A stretch of DNA of 47,619 bases from Bacilli bacterium (GTDB taxonomy: Bacteria; Bacillota_I; Bacilli_A; RF39; UBA660): assembly GCA_017472015.1 (NCBI GenBank), contig JAFURC010000032.1, positions 1-47,619 on the forward strand, given 5' to 3'. The translations under genes were made by a program, and so were the position numbers. Shown here one piece after another: positions 7,356-14,911 of this stretch (positions are counted from its first letter, which is position 1; each line of letters opens with the position of its first letter). Below the pieces are notes generated by a model that did no database searches, had not been told where the DNA came from, and saw nothing but the letters and a program-made list of their open reading frames with translations.

Positions 7356-8831
7356 ATGGATAAAAAAGAAATTATTAAAAATTTAGCTATGCGATCTGGT
7401 GGAGATGTTTATTTAGGAGTAGTAGGAGGGGTTCGAACTGGGAAAAGTACCTTTATCAAAAAAGTTGTGGAAACTTTAATTGTTCCAAATATAAATGATG
7501 AATATGAGAAAAAAAGATGTTTAGATGAAATTCCTCAAAGTGCAGCCGGTAAGACTGTAATGACAACCGAGCCCAAATTTGTTCCTAATAATGCAGTTGA
7601 TATTAATATAGATGATTTTTCTTGTAAAATTCGGTTAATTGATTGTGTTGGTTATATTATCGAAAATGCCAAAGGAATAGAAGATGAAAATGGACCAAGA
7701 ATGGTAAAAACTCCGTGGTATGATGAAATGATTCCCTTCTCCGAAGCAGCAGAAATTGGAACAGAGAAAGTTATTAAAGAACATTCAAGCATCGGAATTG
7801 TTGTGACAACTGATGGTTCAATTGGAGAATTTCAAAGAAGTGATTATGAAAATGCTGAAGAAAGAGTTATTACAGAATTAAAAGAAATCAATAAACCATT
7901 TATAGTTCTATTAAATTCAACACATCCAATGTTGCCAGATACAATTCGTCAAGCAGAATCAATTCATGAAAAATACAACGTTCCAGTCATGCCAATTTCA
8001 ATTGAAACAATGACTGAAAAAGATATGTACGATATTTTGAGAGAAGCCTTATATGAATTTCCAATTTTAGAAGTAAAAATAAAAATGCCAGATTGGATAG
8101 CTGTTTTAAAACCAAATCATCCTATAAAAAAACTATATATAGAAAAAATTAAAGAAAGTGTAATTGAAATAGATAAACTAAGAGATGTTGAACATATAAC
8201 TAAACATTTTACAGAAACTAAAGAAATTGAAAAAGCCTACTTATCAGAAGTATCACCAGCAACTGGAGAAGTAATTGTAACCCTTGAAGCACCAGATTAT
8301 TTATATAATCAAGTTTTAAATGAAATCATCAGTATTGATATAACCAATAAAAAAGAATTATTAAAATTATTTCAAGAATACTCTATTGCTAAAGAAGAAT
8401 ATGATCAAATTAAATATGCTCTTAAAATGGTTAAACAAACAGGATATGGTGTTGCAACTCCAACATTAAAGGATATGAAATTAACAACCCCTGAAATTAC
8501 TAAACAAGGAACACGTTTTGGTGTTAAATTAAAAGCAACAGCCCCATCAATTCACATGATAAGAGTAGATGTTAATTCAACTTTTGAACCAATTATAGGA
8601 AGCGAAATGCAAAGTAAAGAATTAATAAATCACTTGATGAAAGATTACGAAAACGATCCAACTAACATTTGGAAAAGCGAAATCTTTGGACGTAGTCTTG
8701 ATGTAATTGTCCAAGAAGGTATTCAATCTAAAATAAGTCTAATGCCAGAAAACATCCGGTTTAAACTTCAACAAACTTTAACAAAGATAGTTAATCGTGG
8801 TTCTGGAAATTTAATTGCTATTGTCTTATAG
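7356..8831 (+). CDS. spoIVA: Stage IV sporulation protein A
   Basis: 491-aa SpoIVA, the ATPase that polymerises on the forespore outer membrane as the base of the spore coat. The N-terminus NLAMRSGGDVYLGVVGG is followed by Walker A GGVRTGKST (about 24-32), QSAAGKTVMTTEPKFVPN, DCVGY, and ENGPRMVKTPW, all close to Bacillus SpoIVA. The middle and C-terminal domains are complete, ending in the conserved GSGNLIAIVL. ATG 7356 was preferred to GTG 7350: GGAAAGG sits 9 nt upstream. There is no frameshift or truncation, so the gene looks functional. It lies alone between two Fic-family genes; its mother-cell partners (spoVM, spoVID) are not in the window. Confidence 0.95.
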   Translation: MDKKEIIKNLAMRSGGDVYLGVVGGVRTGKSTFIKKVVETLIVPNINDEYEKKRCLDEIPQSAAGKTVMTTEPKFVPNNAVDINIDDFSCKIRLIDCVGYIIENAKGIEDENGPRMVKTPWYDEMIPFSEAAEIGTEKVIKEHSSIGIVVTTDGSIGEFQRSDYENAEERVITELKEINKPFIVLLNSTHPMLPDTIRQAESIHEKYNVPVMPISIETMTEKDMYDILREALYEFPILEVKIKMPDWIAVLKPNHPIKKLYIEKIKESVIEIDKLRDVEHITKHFTETKEIEKAYLSEVSPATGEVIVTLEAPDYLYNQVLNEIISIDITNKKELLKLFQEYSIAKEEYDQIKYALKMVKQTGYGVATPTLKDMKLTTPEITKQGTRFGVKLKATAPSIHMIRVDVNSTFEPIIGSEMQSKELINHLMKDYENDPTNIWKSEIFGRSLDVIVQEGIQSKISLMPENIRFKLQQTLTKIVNRGSGNLIAIVL

Positions 8832-8876
8832 CAATTTTTTATATATTAAAAATAGTTAAATAATTTACACTTAAAA

Positions 8877-8903
8877 TTGACAAAGGACTCTCTTTTATAT
8901 AAT
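8877..8903 (+). promoter_or_regulatory. Promoter of the second Fic-fold gene
   Basis: Perfect TTGACA (8877-8882) followed by TATAAT (8898-8903) at a short 15-bp spacing. A slightly shifted TAATAA gives 17 bp. Confidence 0.6.
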
Positions 8904-8925
8904 AATTTATGTAGAGGGAATTATT

Positions 8926-9816
8926 ATGAACATAAAAGAATTAATACAAAAACAAATGGAGGAAATTTATTTAAGTGGTAACTATAAAGTAGTTGATTTA
9001 AATTTTATTGACAATATTAAAAATTTAGAATTTTCAAAAGAAGTTTTAGAAGTTCAAAAATACTTTTTAGAAACTTATCGTGAGTATTTAGAAAATATAA
9101 AAACATTACCAGAAGAATTACAACCTTTATTTCTAAAAGCCTTAAAACATGATGAAATAGTTGCTAATCATACTTTAGAAAAAGTTAATCCTTTTACAAT
9201 TTCTATGTACATGCTTGCTAAATCAAAACCAGCACTAGATAAATTACTCGAAAAAAAAGAACCACTTGATAGCTTAGATTTCCAAAAAATTCATCAAAGA
9301 TTACTTGATAAAACAACTAGTAGTGAAAATGATCTTGAATATCGAATCGAAAATACAACTTTTGTTGGAAGTTTCTATAAAGGAGAAAGACAAATTGAAT
9401 ATTTACCAATTGATTATAAATTTATACCTGAAGCAGTAGATAGATTACTTGAAATATATAATCAAAACGATGATGATATGGAGTTAGCATTTTTAAAACC
9501 TTTGAAAATTCATGGTCTTGTAGCTGGTTTACAAATATTTAAAGATGGAAATACAAGATTTGCTAGAATGCTTCAATATGTATCCCTTTATAATAGTACA
9601 AAGAAATATATTGATGAAAATTTAGCATCTCCAGCCTTATATGCTTCAAAAACATATTATCCTATGAGAGAAAAATACCGAACTTTAATTAGAGAATTAG
9701 TTCTTAATAATACTCAAGAAAATTGGAATAAATGGTTTATTTTTAATTATCATCGATTTGAAGATCAAATCATGGTAAATGAAGAAAATATTAAATCTCT
9801 AAAAATGATTTTATAA
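8926..9816 (+). CDS. Fic-fold protein with catalytic His replaced
   Basis: 296 aa. The Fic core is visible at residues 196-214: HGLVAGL then QIFKDGNTRFAR. Aligned to HxFx[D/E]GNGRxxR the catalytic His is Gln203, while Phe205, Asp207, Gly208, Asn209, Arg211 and Arg214 are kept. An N-terminal ANHTLEKVNPF (80-90) sits where class II Fic proteins have their inhibitory [S/T]xxxE[G/N], again degenerate. Such Gln-containing proteins may be a conserved Firmicutes subgroup without AMP-transferase activity, perhaps binding nucleotide or acting as regulators. It has its own promoter and GAGGG ribosome site. Confidence 0.7.
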   Translation: MNIKELIQKQMEEIYLSGNYKVVDLNFIDNIKNLEFSKEVLEVQKYFLETYREYLENIKTLPEELQPLFLKALKHDEIVANHTLEKVNPFTISMYMLAKSKPALDKLLEKKEPLDSLDFQKIHQRLLDKTTSSENDLEYRIENTTFVGSFYKGERQIEYLPIDYKFIPEAVDRLLEIYNQNDDDMELAFLKPLKIHGLVAGLQIFKDGNTRFARMLQYVSLYNSTKKYIDENLASPALYASKTYYPMREKYRTLIRELVLNNTQENWNKWFIFNYHRFEDQIMVNEENIKSLKMIL

Positions 9817-9820
9817 AAAT

Positions 9821-9855
9821 TTCTAAATTCAATTGACAAAAGTCAAAATTTAGAA
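9821..9855. repeat. Interrupted inverted repeat over a -35 element
   Basis: Outer arms TTCTAAATT (9821-9829) and AATTTAGAA (9847-9855) enclose inner arms TTGAC (9833-9837) and GTCAA (9842-9846), with a 3-nt bulge on one side. The inner left arm is the -35 TTGACA of the following T-box promoter. No T tract follows, so it is not a standard terminator. Confidence 0.6.
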
Positions 9856-9861
9856 TAAGAT
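9833..9861 (+). promoter_or_regulatory. Promoter of the aspS T-box leader
   Basis: TTGACA (9833-9838), 17-bp spacer, TAAGAT (9856-9861). The -10 is weak, as is common upstream of attenuated leaders. Confidence 0.5.
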
Positions 9862-9871
9862 AATAGCATAT

Positions 9872-10072
9872 TTGTTGATTTAAAGGAGTAGTTATTGATT
9901 TCTTTAAAGAGAGTTAGTGGAAGGTGAAAACTAACAAGAATAAATAATGAAGACATTAAATCAAAACAAACCGGAGAGATCCGTTAAAAACTAGAAAGTT
10001 GCATAACTCTATGAAATAAGGTGGTACCGCTGAAAGTTTAGTCTTTTAGTCCTTATGAAATAGAGTTTTTTT
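9872..10072 (+). promoter_or_regulatory. T-box riboswitch upstream of aspS
   Basis: Transcription-attenuating T-box leader. The stem I base pairs TTGATTTA (from about 9874) with TAAATCAA (9957-9964). GGAGTAG gives the loop-E strand, and AGAGAG then GTTAG/CTAAC forms the distal arm. The T-box AGGTGGTACCGC is at 10019-10030. The terminator pairs AACTCTA (10005-10011) with TAGAGTT (10061-10067) and ATAAGG (10016-10021) with CCTTAT (10051-10056), then T6. The specifier reads either GAC (9952-9954, Asp, directly after GAA) or AAT (9946-9948, Asn); I slightly prefer GAC. Confidence 0.9.
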
Positions 10073-10084
10073 ATAGGAGGAAGA

Positions 10085-11407
10085 ATGAAAAACTTATATG
10101 TAAAAAATTTAAAAGAAAAATTAGGAGAGGAAATTGAATTTCAAGGCTTTGTTGATACTATAAGAGATAAAAAATGGGTTCAATTTGTTGTAATTCGTGA
10201 TAACACTGGAAAAGCACAAATGACAATTGAAAAATCCCTTGAAGAAAATCAACAAATGGTTGAGTTAATTAGCAAATTACCTCTTGAAAGTACTATTAAA
10301 GTTAAAGGAAAAGTTATTGAAAATGAAGCTGTTAAATTAAATGGATTTGAAATAATTCCAAGTTCCATTACTGTAACAAGTGAACGAATTGGACTTGAAT
10401 TACCATTTAACTTCAATGATTTAGCGAATGTTAATTTAGATACAAGACTAGATAACCGTTTTATCGATCTTCGTAATGAAAAAAATATGAAAATTTTTCA
10501 AATTCAAAGTACATTAGTAAGATATATGCGAGAATTTTTATATAACAACGAATTTACAGAAATCCACACACCAAAATTTATTGGAGCAGCAAGTGAAAGT
10601 GGATCCGAAGTTTTTGAAGTAAAATATTTTGATCAGAAAGCCTATCTTGCTCAAAGTCCCCAATTTTATAAACAAATGGCTATGTCATCAGGTTTCAACA
10701 GAGTATTTGAAGTAGCTCCATGTTTTAGAGCTGAAAATTCAAATACTTCACGTCATGCAACTGAATTCACTAGTTTTGATGTTGAAATGAGTTATATCGA
10801 TTCTTATGAAGATGTCATGGATTTTGAGGCGGAAATGTTAACATACGCTCTAACTAAAACGAAAGAAATATACGGAGATACTGTAAAAGAATTATTTGGT
10901 GTTGAAATAGAAATCCCTACATTGCCATTTCCTAAAATGACTTTAAAAGAAATATATAAAGAATTAAAAGAAAGATACGGCTATGAAATACCTGAATCTG
11001 AACAAATTGATTTAACAACAGAAGCTGAAAAACTTGTATATAAACTTGCAAAAGATAAATTCAACCACGAATTTATGTTTGTTGTTGACTTCCCAGCTGA
11101 TAAACGTGCCTTCTACCATATGCGAGATGAAAATGGTAAATTACTTGGATACGATCTAATCTGGAGAGGTGTTGAAATAACAACTGGTGCTCAAAGAGAA
11201 CATCGTTATGAAAATTTATGTAAAGTTGCTGAAGAGAAAGGATTAGGAGAAGACGTTAAATTCTATTTAGATTTCTTTAAATATGGTTGCCCACCACATG
11301 GAGGATTTGCAATCGGGGTTGATAGATTAACAATGTTACTTCTAGGTGTTAATAATGTCAAAGAATCAATGTTCTTATTCCGTGGCCCAACAAGACTTAA
11401 TCCATAA
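10085..11407 (+). CDS. aspS: Archaeal-type (probably non-discriminating) aspartyl-tRNA synthetase
   Basis: 440-aa class IIb synthetase. The N-terminal OB fold (about 1-110) is followed by DTRLDNRFIDLR, the motif 2 region FRAENSNTSRH, RGVEITTGAQREHR and motif 3 PPHGGFAIGVDRL, ending in RGPTRLNP. Length and sequence match the archaeal/clostridial AspRS2 form, not the roughly 590-aa bacterial AspRS with its GAD insertion, and are less like AsnRS. In the family this form often charges both tRNA-Asp and tRNA-Asn, with GatCAB finishing Asn-tRNA. The gene is controlled by the upstream T-box. Its 3' end overlaps the convergent LexA-like gene by 11 bp. Confidence 0.85.
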   Translation: MKNLYVKNLKEKLGEEIEFQGFVDTIRDKKWVQFVVIRDNTGKAQMTIEKSLEENQQMVELISKLPLESTIKVKGKVIENEAVKLNGFEIIPSSITVTSERIGLELPFNFNDLANVNLDTRLDNRFIDLRNEKNMKIFQIQSTLVRYMREFLYNNEFTEIHTPKFIGAASESGSEVFEVKYFDQKAYLAQSPQFYKQMAMSSGFNRVFEVAPCFRAENSNTSRHATEFTSFDVEMSYIDSYEDVMDFEAEMLTYALTKTKEIYGDTVKELFGVEIEIPTLPFPKMTLKEIYKELKERYGYEIPESEQIDLTTEAEKLVYKLAKDKFNHEFMFVVDFPADKRAFYHMRDENGKLLGYDLIWRGVEITTGAQREHRYENLCKVAEEKGLGEDVKFYLDFFKYGCPPHGGFAIGVDRLTMLLLGVNNVKESMFLFRGPTRLNP

Positions 11408-11951
11408 TATCGCGAATCATATAAACACATTTACCAATAATTACCTCATGCGATAGAATAATTAAATTAATATCATTTTTAAGATGGATAAAACCATCTT
11501 TTTTAATATATTTAAAGATTTGATATTTATTATTTTTTAAAACTAAAACAAATTTATTATTTAATTTTTTCTCATTTTTTTCAAATATTAAAATATCGTT
11601 TGGTTTTAATAAGTAACTATTTAATTTATTATTTGTAAGACGAAAAGCAATGTATTCTCGATCGCTTTTAAATTTATCATTAGAAATAGTTACAAAGCGA
11701 TTGTCATTTATAATCGGAATACTTAGAAATTGATTATTTTCTAAACAACCCTTAATATAAATAACTTTAATCCTTTTTTCATCTAATTTTATATATTCCT
11801 TCTTTTCAAGTTGTTCTAAATACTTATAAATTGTATTATAAGATTTATAATTACTATTCTTCTTTAAAAAACCAATAGTCGGTAATTCTTGAGTCATCTT
11901 ATAACAAGTAATAATAAAATCCAAAAATATTTGCTGTTTTTTTGTTAACAT
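11397..11951 (-). CDS. LexA-like transcriptional regulator without the catalytic Ser
   Basis: 184 aa. The N-terminal winged helix (LTKKQQIFLDFI ... NTIYKYLEQLEKKEYI, residues 2-54) is clearly LexA-like. The C-terminal half follows the LexA/S24 fold pattern up to VIIGKCVYMIRDI. The Ala-Gly cleavage site is missing and the GDSM serine motif reads NNKLN, whereas a Lys in YQIFKYI sits where the general base lies. RecA-stimulated self-cleavage is therefore unlikely. GGAGGAG precedes the start. It diverges from the bacteriocin cassette across 160 bp carrying a perfect palindrome over its own -35, suggesting an autorepressor that also controls the cassette. Confidence 0.75.
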   Translation of the reverse strand: MLTKKQQIFLDFIITCYKMTQELPTIGFLKKNSNYKSYNTIYKYLEQLEKKEYIKLDEKRIKVIYIKGCLENNQFLSIPIINDNRFVTISNDKFKSDREYIAFRLTNNKLNSYLLKPNDILIFEKNEKKLNNKFVLVLKNNKYQIFKYIKKDGFIHLKNDINLIILSHEVIIGKCVYMIRDIMD

Positions 11952-11971
11952 AACTCCTCCAATCTGTGCTT

Positions 11972-12000
11972 ATTATATCACAAAAACCTAAAAGGTGAAC
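11972..12000 (-). promoter_or_regulatory. Promoter of the LexA-like gene
   Basis: On the minus strand TATAAT lies at 11977-11972. The position 17 bp upstream is GTTCAC, a poor -35 that is part of the palindrome 11990-12014. Binding there would block transcription of the regulator itself. Confidence 0.55.
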
Positions 12001-12014
12001 AATGTTCACCTTTT
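11990..12014. promoter_or_regulatory. Perfect palindromic operator candidate
   Basis: Arms AAAAGGTGAAC (11990-12000) and GTTCACCTTTT (12004-12014) are perfectly complementary around a 3-nt centre AAT. The core GAAC-N3-GTTC resembles, but is one base shorter than, the Gram-positive LexA box GAAC-N4-GTTC. It lies between two divergent gene starts, so an operator is more plausible than a terminator. Confidence 0.7.
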
Positions 12015-12114
12015 GACCTCTCTAAACCCTTGAAAAATAAGGAAAAAAATTTTTTTCACTTTTTAGACAAAAATGCTAAAAAGACGTTTATATTATTATT
12101 GGAGGTTGTGATTG

Positions 12115-14184
12115 ATGAAAATTATGTATATCAAACAAACAGATTTAAAAGATTGTGGCGTCTCTTGTCTAATGGCTCTAGTAAGATATTATAAAGGCTA
12201 TGTAACAAGAGAATATCTACGTGAAATAACAAATACTACCAAAGAAGGAGTATCAGTTTATTCTTTAGTTGAAGCAGGTGAAAAATTAGGATTTGAATCT
12301 AAAGCAATAAAAGGAGAATTAAATGAATTACAAGACAAATTACCGGTTATAGCTCATGTAATTATTAATAAAAGTTATGGTCACTTTGTTGTCATTACCA
12401 AAATAACTGAAAAAGAAATCACCATTATGGATCCTAATGGAGGTTTCAAAAAGTTATCATATAATGACTGGATGAAAATAACAACCAAAGTTTATTTGCT
12501 TTATAAACCCAAAAACGAGATTTTAAAACAAAATAAAGAGAAAAGTTTTTCTAAACTCCTTTTTCCTTTATTAAAAGAGTACAAGATAACATTAATAATT
12601 TTATTAATATTTTCGGTAATATACACACTTTGTAATATTTTATTATCTTACCAATTCCAATTTTTCATCCCTTTAATTTCAAATAACAATAAAGAAACAA
12701 TTAAATTAATCTTTTACCTATTAATATTAGTCATCATTCTAAAAGAATTAACAAATTTATTTCGAAATATCCTAGTAAATTACGTTAATCATAAATTAGA
12801 TAAGACTTTAATAAGTGAAGTATACAATCACATTATCAAACTTCCATATCTATATTTTAAAAATCGCACCAAAGGAGATGTTATAACTAGAATTCAAGAT
12901 ATTTTTAAAATACGCGAAGTTATTAGTAAACTATTTATCACAGTAACCCTTGATTTAGTATTAATTGTTATTACTTTAATATTCATGTTTAAAATAAGTT
13001 TAAAACTAAGTTGCATTACTTTAATAATGACTATATTTTACCTCCTTATCATTATTTCATTTAATACTTTAATTACTAAAAAAATTAAAATACTAAAAGA
13101 AAAAGAAACTATTGTTAATAATCACTTAATAGAAACTATTAGTTCAATTAATACTATTAAAGGAATGCAAATTGAAAGCGAAGTAGCCAATAAATTAGAT
13201 TTTAAATATTCTGATTTTCAAAGCGAAAGTTTTGATTTAAATAAAACATATTATCAAGAGTTATTCTTCAAAGAATTAATCTATGGACTAGGTCTTTTAA
13301 TAATTATTTTTCTTGGAGTAGGAGAAGTTATAAATAATAATTTAACTCTTGGGAGACTACTAGTATTTAATAGTTTATTAGGTTATTATATAAATCCTAT
13401 TCAAGATATTTGTAATTTGCAATTATTATTTAAAGAAGGTAGTATATCTTTAATAAGAATAAAAGAATTATTAAATATTGAATGTGAAAAATTAAATCTC
13501 GATAAACGAAGCCTTAGTAAGCATTTAAAAGGAAATATAAAAATTAATAACTTAAATTATTCTTATAATGGAATAAATACTATTCTAAACTGCCAAAAAT
13601 TAGAAATCAAAGAAAAAGAACACGTTCTTTTCTATGGTGAGAGTGGTGGAGGCAAAAGTACTTTAATGAAATTAATTTGTAAGTATTTTCAAGATTATGA
13701 AGGTGATATTCTAATCGATAACCGAGATTTAAACACTTATAATTTACTTGATATCCGTGAAAAAATTACTTATATGTCCCAGGATGAAATAATTTATACT
13801 GATACACTCTACAATAATATTGTCTTGAAAAATAATATTTCCTATGAAAAGTATCTGGAAATTATTAAATTAACTGGAGTTGATAAAATAATAAACCGAA
13901 GTATTTTAAAAGACGAAATGTTACTCGATAATAACGGAAGTTTCTTGTCAGGAGGGGAAAAACAAAGAATACTTCTTGCTAGATGTTTAGCTAAAAATAG
14001 TGATATTTATATCTTCGATGAAGCAACCAGTGCCATAGACATTAAAAACGAACGAAAACTATTAAAAAATATTTTTGATTATTTAAAAAATAAAACTGTA
14101 ATCGTTATCAGTCACCGATTCAACAATCGTGATTTATATCAAAGATTCGTTTTAATTGAAAAAGGAGTTATATATGAATACTAA
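12115..14184 (+). CDS. Peptidase-containing ABC exporter (PCAT) for double-glycine peptides
   Basis: 689-aa membrane ABC transporter that trims leader peptides and exports the mature bacteriocin. The N-terminal C39 peptidase carries the Cys in DLKDCGVSC (about residue 14), His in GHFVVI and Asp in MDPNGG. The membrane domain with about six helices spans roughly 150-430. The NBD has Walker A GESGGGKST, signature LSGGEKQR and Walker B IYIFDEATS. Length matches the family. ATG 12115 follows GGAGGTTGTGATTG; the TTG one codon earlier was rejected. TAGACA (12064) and TATATT (12089) form a possible promoter. The 3' end overlaps the accessory gene by 11 bp. Confidence 0.93.
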   Translation: MKIMYIKQTDLKDCGVSCLMALVRYYKGYVTREYLREITNTTKEGVSVYSLVEAGEKLGFESKAIKGELNELQDKLPVIAHVIINKSYGHFVVITKITEKEITIMDPNGGFKKLSYNDWMKITTKVYLLYKPKNEILKQNKEKSFSKLLFPLLKEYKITLIILLIFSVIYTLCNILLSYQFQFFIPLISNNNKETIKLIFYLLILVIILKELTNLFRNILVNYVNHKLDKTLISEVYNHIIKLPYLYFKNRTKGDVITRIQDIFKIREVISKLFITVTLDLVLIVITLIFMFKISLKLSCITLIMTIFYLLIIISFNTLITKKIKILKEKETIVNNHLIETISSINTIKGMQIESEVANKLDFKYSDFQSESFDLNKTYYQELFFKELIYGLGLLIIIFLGVGEVINNNLTLGRLLVFNSLLGYYINPIQDICNLQLLFKEGSISLIRIKELLNIECEKLNLDKRSLSKHLKGNIKINNLNYSYNGINTILNCQKLEIKEKEHVLFYGESGGGKSTLMKLICKYFQDYEGDILIDNRDLNTYNLLDIREKITYMSQDEIIYTDTLYNNIVLKNNISYEKYLEIIKLTGVDKIINRSILKDEMLLDNNGSFLSGGEKQRILLARCLAKNSDIYIFDEATSAIDIKNERKLLKNIFDYLKNKTVIVISHRFNNRDLYQRFVLIEKGVIYEY

Positions 14185-14578
14185 TTCATTAGATAAATTT
14201 AGTTTAAAAATAAATAGCAAACAATTCTTAGCTGCATTTTTAATTATAATTTTAACTTTAATTATTATTTTTCTATCATTTCGCTGGAAAAACAAAGTAA
14301 CCTTCGAATATGAAGGAAAAGTTTTAAATAATAATATTTTAGAAATAACCAACTTAAGTTATTTAGATGTAAAAACTATTATAGATAGCAAATTAAAAAT
14401 TTTAGATAGAAAAATAACCAAAGATAATATTGCAATAGAAAAAATTCAAGATAAATATCAAATTTTAATTAATTTAGAGCAATTTTCTATTCCAGGAGAC
14501 AAGTTAAAACTTAATTGTATATATCTTGAAGAAAGTCTATTTCAATTTATCAAAAATACTATGAAAGGAGAAATTTAA
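14174..14578 (+). CDS. Short single-pass membrane accessory protein of bacteriocin export
   Basis: 134 aa: a short cytosolic N-terminus, one strong transmembrane segment (about 21-41, AAFLIIILTLIIIFLSF), and an extracytoplasmic domain of about 90 residues. Position directly after the exporter matches the HlyD/LcnD-type adaptor, but those are usually about 400 aa with coiled-coil hairpins. Here only something like a terminal beta domain remains. ATG 14174 follows AAAGGAG, lies inside the exporter's 3' end, and is preferred to the longer frame at 14156. The function as exporter partner is inferred from context. Confidence 0.65.
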   Translation: MNTNSLDKFSLKINSKQFLAAFLIIILTLIIIFLSFRWKNKVTFEYEGKVLNNNILEITNLSYLDVKTIIDSKLKILDRKITKDNIAIEKIQDKYQILINLEQFSIPGDKLKLNCIYLEESLFQFIKNTMKGEI

Positions 14579-14716
14579 ATGACTTTAGAAAAAAAAGAAA
14601 TGTTAAATATTACTGGTGGAGGAATTTCTCCATGGGTAATCTTCGGTATAGGTGCTGTTGTAACATTTTTAGCCGGAGTTTTTGATGGCTTTGTAAGACC
14701 ACCATCATGCAAATAA
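14579..14716 (+). CDS. Double-glycine bacteriocin peptide, component A
   Basis: 45-aa precursor starting directly after the accessory gene stop, with AAAGGAG 8 nt upstream. The leader MTLEKKEMLNITGG fits the double-glycine consensus at every key position: Leu -12, Glu -8, Met -7, Ile -4, Gly-Gly -2/-1. The mature peptide would be 31 aa, mostly hydrophobic, with small-residue motifs (GIGAV, GVFDG, a GxxxG) and a C-terminal PPSCK holding its only Cys. This pattern fits a class IIb two-peptide bacteriocin chain. The C39 exporter immediately upstream supplies processing and export. Confidence 0.85.
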   Translation: MTLEKKEMLNITGGGISPWVIFGIGAVVTFLAGVFDGFVRPPSCK

Positions 14717-14740
14717 AAAAATAAAGAAAGGAGAAACAAT

Positions 14741-14911
14741 ATGTTAGAAATAAAAAATGAAGAAATGAAAAAGATAATTGGAGGAGGAATTAATTTTACT
14801 GGAGCAATTATTAGTGCTTTAAAAGGTTTTATTTCCCCAATTTTTGAAATAGGTCAAGCTGTTGGAGGCGCTATTAGAAGAGTTTCAAGTGGTAATTTAT
14901 GCAACTTCTAA
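14741..14911 (+). CDS. Double-glycine bacteriocin peptide, component B
   Basis: 56-aa precursor 24 bp after component A, with AAAGGAG upstream. The leader MLEIKNEEMKKIIGG has Ile -12, Glu -8, Met -7, Ile -4 and Gly-Gly. The predicted 41-aa mature peptide is amphipathic and cationic, with a GxxxG motif (GQAVG) followed by GAIRR and a C-terminal LCNF holding its only Cys. The matched architecture with component A (GxxxG, single C-terminal Cys) suggests that the two chains act together. It overlaps the next ORF by 13 bp. Confidence 0.85.
   Translation: MLEIKNEEMKKIIGGGINFTGAIISALKGFISPIFEIGQAVGGAIRRVSSGNLCNF

Noticed and set aside
10085-11407. Annotation as asparaginyl-tRNA synthetase
   Set aside because: Motif regions (DTRLDNRFIDLR, RGVEITTGAQREHR, C-terminal RGPTRLNP) follow archaeal-type AspRS, not AsnRS. 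A role in Asn-tRNA formation would be indirect.
11990-12014. Palindrome read as a terminator
   Set aside because: It lies between two divergent gene starts and overlaps a -35, and no transcript is expected to end there. The following T run is only four bases.
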